Assembly: GCA_965370715.1 (NCBI GenBank) | Contig: CBDUVQ010000034.1 | Location: forward strand, 1-10,381 | Reading direction: 5' to 3' | DNA from: JAFCBV01 sp965370715 | Lineage (GTDB): Archaea > EX4484-52 > B79-G9 | DNA length: 10,381 nucleotides | Part shown: piece after piece, positions 7,700-10,381 of the stretch | How the letters are laid out: every line of letters begins with the position of its first letter | How positions within the stretch are numbered: the stretch's first letter is position 1 | The notes under the pieces: model-generated | Told to the model about the DNA's origin: nothing | Seen by the model: only the letters and a program-made list of their open reading frames with translations | Databases searched by the model: none | Position numbers and translations under genes: made by a program

Positions 7700-7879
7700 C
7701 ATTAATCCCTTAATATAATAAACAATAACCTTCCAATGCTGAATAAGGTGTATAATAATAAGAACGAAAAAAATTGGCTGAAGGGTCTTTGTAATCGACA
7801 AGTTGATTACTTTTGACACAAGCATTAGCACAAATACAACTATCATTAGCCAATCTACAATCCAGATACTTTTCATCAT
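7691..7879 (-). CDS. Small membrane protein, possibly DUF4405-like
   Basis: A 62-residue, very hydrophobic protein with two predicted membrane segments (about residues 6-26 and 34-55), a short polar turn between them and a basic end (KGLMKK), suggesting both ends lie in the cytoplasm. The second segment holds HLIQHWK (His44, His48, Trp49). This resembles the H-x3-[NH]-W-K signature at the end of the heme-binding-type DUF4405 and related b-type cytochrome domains, but only half of such a domain is present. I do not recognise it further and assign no function. ATG codons at 7879 and 7876 are both possible; AAGGT sits 6 bases before the first. A TATA-like TATATA about 26-31 bases upstream suggests its own promoter, separate from the ATPase operon upstream. 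It converges on purD with a 7-base gap. Confidence 0.65.
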   Translation of the reverse strand: MMKSIWIVDWLMIVVFVLMLVSKVINLSITKTLQPIFFVLIIIHLIQHWKVIVYYIKGLMKK

Positions 7880-7902
7880 AGTAGTACCTTATGTTATTGG
7901 TT

Positions 7903-7910
7903 CATATATA
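7903..7910 (-). promoter_or_regulatory. Possible TATA box for the small membrane protein gene
   Basis: The minus strand reads TATATATG about 24-31 bases before the ATG at 7879, with a T/A-rich stretch further upstream. It fits an archaeal promoter with a very short leader. The 98-base gap between this gene and the ATPase gene supports separate transcription. Confidence 0.4.
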
Positions 7911-7963
7911 AGATTTTTTAAAAAGGACGAATAAAACCAACTTCCGCCCGGCAATCCCTGGCT

Positions 7964-7969
7964 AAAAAA
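7964..7969 (-). terminator. Possible T-tract terminator of the ATPase operon
   Basis: Read on the minus strand, six T residues follow about 8 bases after the stop of the last ATPase gene, and a second run of five T residues follows at 7924-7920. Archaeal polymerase can stop at such U-tracts. No strong hairpin was seen. Confidence 0.35.
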
Positions 7970-7977
7970 GCAGTCGC

Positions 7978-8874
7978 CTACCCCTTAAACACACTCTCTT
8001 CCTCAAGAGCGCGAACAATCCCCTCAAAAAGTTCCGTGTATGCAGGCTTAAACTCAATCACAGGCACAAGATTAACAAGCGCATCCATAAAGCACTTATC
8101 ATACCCTAGCTTTGAAAGAACCCTCACACCCTTTTTCTTTGCAAACTCCTCAATTTTTTGGGTATACTCAGGATTCAAGTCAAACTTATTGATGACAATC
8201 CCGTAAGGGATATTAAAATGATTCACGACACTAAGTGCTCTTTTCAGATCACTGAACCCCGATGGTGTCGGCTCACAAACGCCGATAACGTAATCACTGC
8301 CTGCAACAGATGCAATCACAGGACAACCGATACCTGCCGCAGCATCAACAAGCATGACATCCGCATTTTCTGAGATCTCCAAAGCAAGCTCTTTCACTCG
8401 TGATACGACTTTTCCTGAACCGGATTCGCCCATCTCAAGCTGCCCTGTAACAACCATAAAACCGTATTTTGTCTTGCCATAACCTATTCTGGCATTTGAG
8501 ACATCATATAATTCAATAGCCTTGGAAGGGCATATCATCTCACACACTCCGCATCCCTCGCATCCAAACTCCCTGAAAACCGGTATTTTCTTTGCATCAT
8601 CCCAGTCAATTGCATCAAAATAACACTCTGAAGCACATTTTCCGCATGACACACATTTCTTTGGATCAAAGCGCGCCTTCTGGTTAGTCGATATACTTTT
8701 CCACACATTAAAATCATCTGTATCCATGCCGAAGACTAGCGCCAGATTGGATGCGTCAACATCGCAGTCTGCGCAAATAATATTTCTCTTTTTGGAGAGT
8801 GCTATTGCAAGCGATGCAGTGATACTGCTTTTTCCTACACCGCCTTTTCCTGAAAGTATTGTTATCTGTTTCAT
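7978..8874 (-). CDS. MinD-type P-loop ATPase with inserted 2x[4Fe-4S] ferredoxin domain (second of pair)
   Basis: A 298-residue cytosolic ATPase of the ParA/MinD/Mrp class (COG1149-like). The deviant Walker A motif GKGGVGKSS is at 9-17 and the switch I region DCDVDASN at 36-43. A two-cluster ferredoxin module is inserted at about 70-120, with Cys74, 77, 80, 84 and Cys105, 108, 111, 115, each set in the C-x2-C-x2-C-x3-C spacing. The switch II stretch VDAAAGIGCP has Cys184; EPTPSGFSDL at 201-210 and VINKFDL at 227-233 are further family features. Such proteins probably couple ATP binding to redox or cluster/metal transfer, but the reaction is not known. GAGGGG lies 5 bases before the ATG, and the ATG overlaps the stop of the sister ATPase (ATGA). 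Its difference from the sister suggests a heterodimer rather than redundancy. Confidence 0.92.
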   Translation of the reverse strand: MKQITILSGKGGVGKSSITASLAIALSKKRNIICADCDVDASNLALVFGMDTDDFNVWKSISTNQKARFDPKKCVSCGKCASECYFDAIDWDDAKKIPVFREFGCEGCGVCEMICPSKAIELYDVSNARIGYGKTKYGFMVVTGQLEMGESGSGKVVSRVKELALEISENADVMLVDAAAGIGCPVIASVAGSDYVIGVCEPTPSGFSDLKRALSVVNHFNIPYGIVINKFDLNPEYTQKIEEFAKKKGVRVLSKLGYDKCFMDALVNLVPVIEFKPAYTELFEGIVRALEEESVFKG

Positions 8875-9716
8875 ATTGACCCCTCAATCCACGCAGCAAT
8901 TTTCTCAATGCTTTTGTGTTTAACAGGAACCCCGTTTGAATAATCCATCATGATTTTCTTACTGTAAGGCACCTTTGCAAAAACCTGTTTGCCATACTTT
9001 GAGACAAGCGCATCAACAATCTCATCCCGTCCTGCCTCATACCTGTTGACCACAACCTCAAAATCTATATTCATCCGCAAAAGCAGTTTACATATCAACC
9101 CAAGATCATGCGCTCCAAGCGGTGTCGGCTCAGTGACACAAAGCGCAGCATCGCAAACCCCAAGAGCAGCAATGACATCGCAATGCGTACCCGCAGCAGT
9201 ATCAACAAGAATATAATCATACTTCTCCTTATCTGCTGCAATTATCTCACATGCTTTCGCAACTACAATCTCTGAGACTGGCTCACTTATCTCAAGCTCG
9301 CACGATAGAAGATCAACACCGAAACCGCGCCCCTTATATATTGCGCCGACTACCTTTTTGTCCCATGATATCGCATCTGTGGGGCATTCAATAACACATG
9401 CTCCGCATCCATTGCACTGCTTTGCCATAAACATGGGCGTACTTCCTGCCACACAGACAATCGCATTATTCCTGCATACTTTTGCGCACTTCCCGCAATT
9501 GTTACATTTATCCAAATCCCACTTTGCAATCCTCTGGAAAACCTCGCAAGCTTGCTTTCTTTTGATGCCCAAAAGCAGATGGTCATTGGGGCAGTCTGCA
9601 TCCATATCGCAAAGAAGTACCCTGCGGCCCTTGCGGCCAAGTTCAACTGCAACAGCAGTGGCAATTGTGGACTTTCCGGTCCCGCCTTTCCCGCCTGTAA
9701 TGCCAATTATTTTCAT
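8871..9716 (-). CDS. MinD-type P-loop ATPase with inserted 2x[4Fe-4S] ferredoxin domain (first of pair)
   Basis: A 281-residue sister of the next gene, with the same design. The deviant Walker A motif is GGKGGTGKST at 8-17 and the switch I region DMDADCPNDH at 37-46. The ferredoxin insert has Cys71, 74, 77, 81 and Cys101, 104, 107, 111 in two C-x2-C-x2-C-x3-C sets. Switch II is VDTAAGTHCD with Cys179, then CVTEPTPLGAHDL at 193-205. The pair resembles the paired ATPases near orange-protein (ORP) and NifX-like genes in anaerobes such as Desulfovibrio, where roles in metal-sulfur cofactor handling have been suggested; that is family context, not proof. The ATG overlaps the end of the radical-SAM-like gene by ATGA, and its own stop overlaps the next ATG in the same way. 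No strong ribosome binding site is seen, so coupling to the upstream gene is likely. Confidence 0.92.
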   Translation of the reverse strand: MKIIGITGGKGGTGKSTIATAVAVELGRKGRRVLLCDMDADCPNDHLLLGIKRKQACEVFQRIAKWDLDKCNNCGKCAKVCRNNAIVCVAGSTPMFMAKQCNGCGACVIECPTDAISWDKKVVGAIYKGRGFGVDLLSCELEISEPVSEIVVAKACEIIAADKEKYDYILVDTAAGTHCDVIAALGVCDAALCVTEPTPLGAHDLGLICKLLLRMNIDFEVVVNRYEAGRDEIVDALVSKYGKQVFAKVPYSKKIMMDYSNGVPVKHKSIEKIAAWIEGSI

Positions 9717-10381
9717 AATACCACGTAATACCCTTTTCTATTATTCAACACTTTCAAACCCAGGACACCCTTGTCCACAAGCCTGTCAAGCACAATAGCA
9801 GCCTCACTTCCATTAAACCTCGAAATGATCTCCTTTCTTGTACACGGCCTTCTCAAAAGAAGGTCAGTAATCTCTACACCCAATTGGTCGAGTGATATTT
9901 TTCTTCTGATATCTACAACCGTTGTAACTCCGCCCTTTAGGGTAGAGTTACCGGTTGGAGAGCTTACCGCTGAACCAATCAAACCCCTCCTTTCAAGGAG
10001 GGGTTGAACCAATGTGGTATGATTTTTCTGTTCTTTCTCACTTTCACTGAAATACCTGGCTTTGATTCCGCACTCTTTTGTAATCCTGCCTGCAATCTCT
10101 GAAAGCATGTGTGGATGTACGGGGCGCAAGTTATTATCATCTGAGGGGCGGGTGACAGTTCCAAGCAAAACTTCAATTGGTTTTGACTTGTTTATGTCAC
10201 GGTAGACATCTAGTAGTGCTGAAACAGTTTCATTGTCTGCATTCGTCACATTGCCGCATGAAAATATCAATGTCTGGATGCAGACCCTGGTGTTAATTAA
10301 CTTGATTCCATCTACAATGTCTGCTAACTTAACACCGTTGGCAGGCCGATTTATCTTTTCAAATAACTGCTGCGTCGGCGC
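9713..10381 (-). CDS. Radical-SAM-like protein with C-terminal winged-helix-like domain (N-terminus outside window)
   Basis: The frame is open from the window edge for 222 residues and ends in TGA at 9713. The first visible residues, through FEKINRPANGVKLADIVDGI, match the middle of archaeal/bacterial radical SAM proteins of the COG0731 type (F-x-x-I-N-R-P ... I-x-x-G-I). V-L-L-G-T-V-T-R-P, then H-P-H-M-L-x-E-I-A, fit the later strands of that barrel. The C-terminus (LGVEITDLLLRRPCTRKEII) is the R-R-P-C-T start of the small winged-helix-like domain of the same proteins. The Cys-x3-Cys-x2-Cys cluster motif would lie upstream of the window and could not be checked. Between core and C-terminal domain the reading frame crosses a palindromic repeat segment. 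The gene is coupled by an ATGA overlap to the ATPase pair, suggesting one pathway, probably metal-cofactor or protein maturation. Its exact reaction is unknown. Confidence 0.72.
   Translation of the reverse strand, partial: APTQQLFEKINRPANGVKLADIVDGIKLINTRVCIQTLIFSCGNVTNADNETVSALLDVYRDINKSKPIEVLLGTVTRPSDDNNLRPVHPHMLSEIAGRITKECGIKARYFSESEKEQKNHTTLVQPLLERRGLIGSAVSSPTGNSTLKGGVTTVVDIRRKISLDQLGVEITDLLLRRPCTRKEIISRFNGSEAAIVLDRLVDKGVLGLKVLNNRKGYYVVL
9917..9956. repeat. 40-base imperfect palindrome inside the radical-SAM-like gene
   Basis: The arms are AACCG (9917-9921) with CGGTT (9952-9956) and GTAACTC (9924-9930) with GAGTTAC (9945-9951), around a core CCCTTTAGGG (9933-9942). The only interruptions are a two-base bulge (TT) and a CG/TA mismatch. 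It can form a strong hairpin yet is read through in frame. There is no T-tract, so it is not a terminator. Confidence 0.75.
9971..10013. repeat. 9-base direct repeats flanking a perfect palindrome
   Basis: TGAACCAAT occurs at 9971-9979 and again at 10005-10013. Between them is a perfect inverted repeat: AACCCCTCCTT (9982-9992), TC, AAGGAGGGGTT (9995-10005). The layout resembles a short palindromic element with target-site-like repeats, although the repeat period of 34 bases is not a multiple of three. From memory, similar CCCCTCCTT/AAGGAGGGG palindromes are common interspersed repeats in environmental genomes; that needs a search. Confidence 0.75.

Noticed and set aside
9358..9798. A 146-codon open frame on the plus strand opposite the first ATPase gene.
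   Set aside because: The antisense protein is low-complexity Ser/Pro/His-rich and resembles nothing; the minus-strand frame has clear Walker and ferredoxin motifs. It is a shadow of the real gene.
9713..9997. Internal translation start in the radical-SAM-like gene: AAGGAGG followed closely by a TTG at 9982 on the minus strand could start a separate small winged-helix protein.
   Set aside because: The Shine-Dalgarno-like bases are part of the perfect palindrome and would be paired in RNA; the full frame is open and matches family sequence on both sides, so one continuous protein is simpler. Kept only as a remote possibility.
9982..10005. The perfect GC-rich inverted repeat as an intrinsic transcription terminator.
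   Set aside because: It lies inside an open reading frame on the minus strand, has no following T-tract on either strand, and coupled genes continue downstream.
9713..10381. The radical-SAM-like gene as a pseudogene broken by a repeat insertion.
   Set aside because: No stop or frameshift is visible; the C-terminal domain continues in the same frame after the repeats and ends at the expected overlap with the ATPase gene.

Overview
The window looks like part of an archaeal chromosome, probably from an anaerobic and uncultured lineage (DPANN or a euryarchaeal relative; the exact clade cannot be fixed by eye). Four things point to archaea. A partial gene at the left edge resembles archaeal ADP-dependent sugar kinases. 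Archaeal TATA boxes lie about 25 bases before several start codons, as expected for leaderless mRNAs. PurQ is of the long form. Genes are packed with short gaps or ATGA/TGATG overlaps. The lifestyle clue is iron-sulfur chemistry: eight-cysteine ferredoxin inserts in two ATPases, a radical-SAM-like protein, and a PurF that keeps all four cluster cysteines.

Left part (1-1396). On the minus strand a Nudix hydrolase overlaps the start of an ADP-dependent glucokinase/phosphofructokinase-like gene that leaves the window. Diverging from the Nudix gene with only 17 bases between the ATGs is a TauE/SafE-type membrane transporter.

Middle (1412-7683). A clear promoter at 1412-1418 drives a five-gene purine operon, purS-purL-purQ-purF-purD. 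PurF makes phosphoribosylamine, PurD adds glycine, and the PurS/PurL/PurQ complex converts FGAR to FGAM. The formyl-transfer step (PurN or PurT) and the steps after FGAM (PurM onward) must be encoded elsewhere.

Right part (7691-10381, all minus strand). Converging on purD is a 62-residue membrane protein with an H-x3-H-W motif. Upstream of it lies a tightly coupled three-gene set: a radical-SAM-like protein (N-terminus outside the window) followed by two MinD-type ATPases that each carry an inserted 2x[4Fe-4S] ferredoxin domain. Both junctions are 4-base ATGA overlaps. Such ATPase pairs occur in anaerobes near NifX/orange-protein-type genes and are thought to help build or deliver metal cofactors, but their reaction is not established. 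This is the best candidate here for a poorly described system.

The most striking DNA-level feature is inside the radical-SAM-like gene. A segment of about 97 bases (9917-10013), made of two strong palindromes and a 9-base direct repeat, is translated in frame between the core and the C-terminal winged-helix-like domain. It looks like a palindromic repeat element that has become part of the protein.

No tRNA, rRNA, CRISPR array or insertion sequence was seen, and no stretch over 300 bases lacks a gene.
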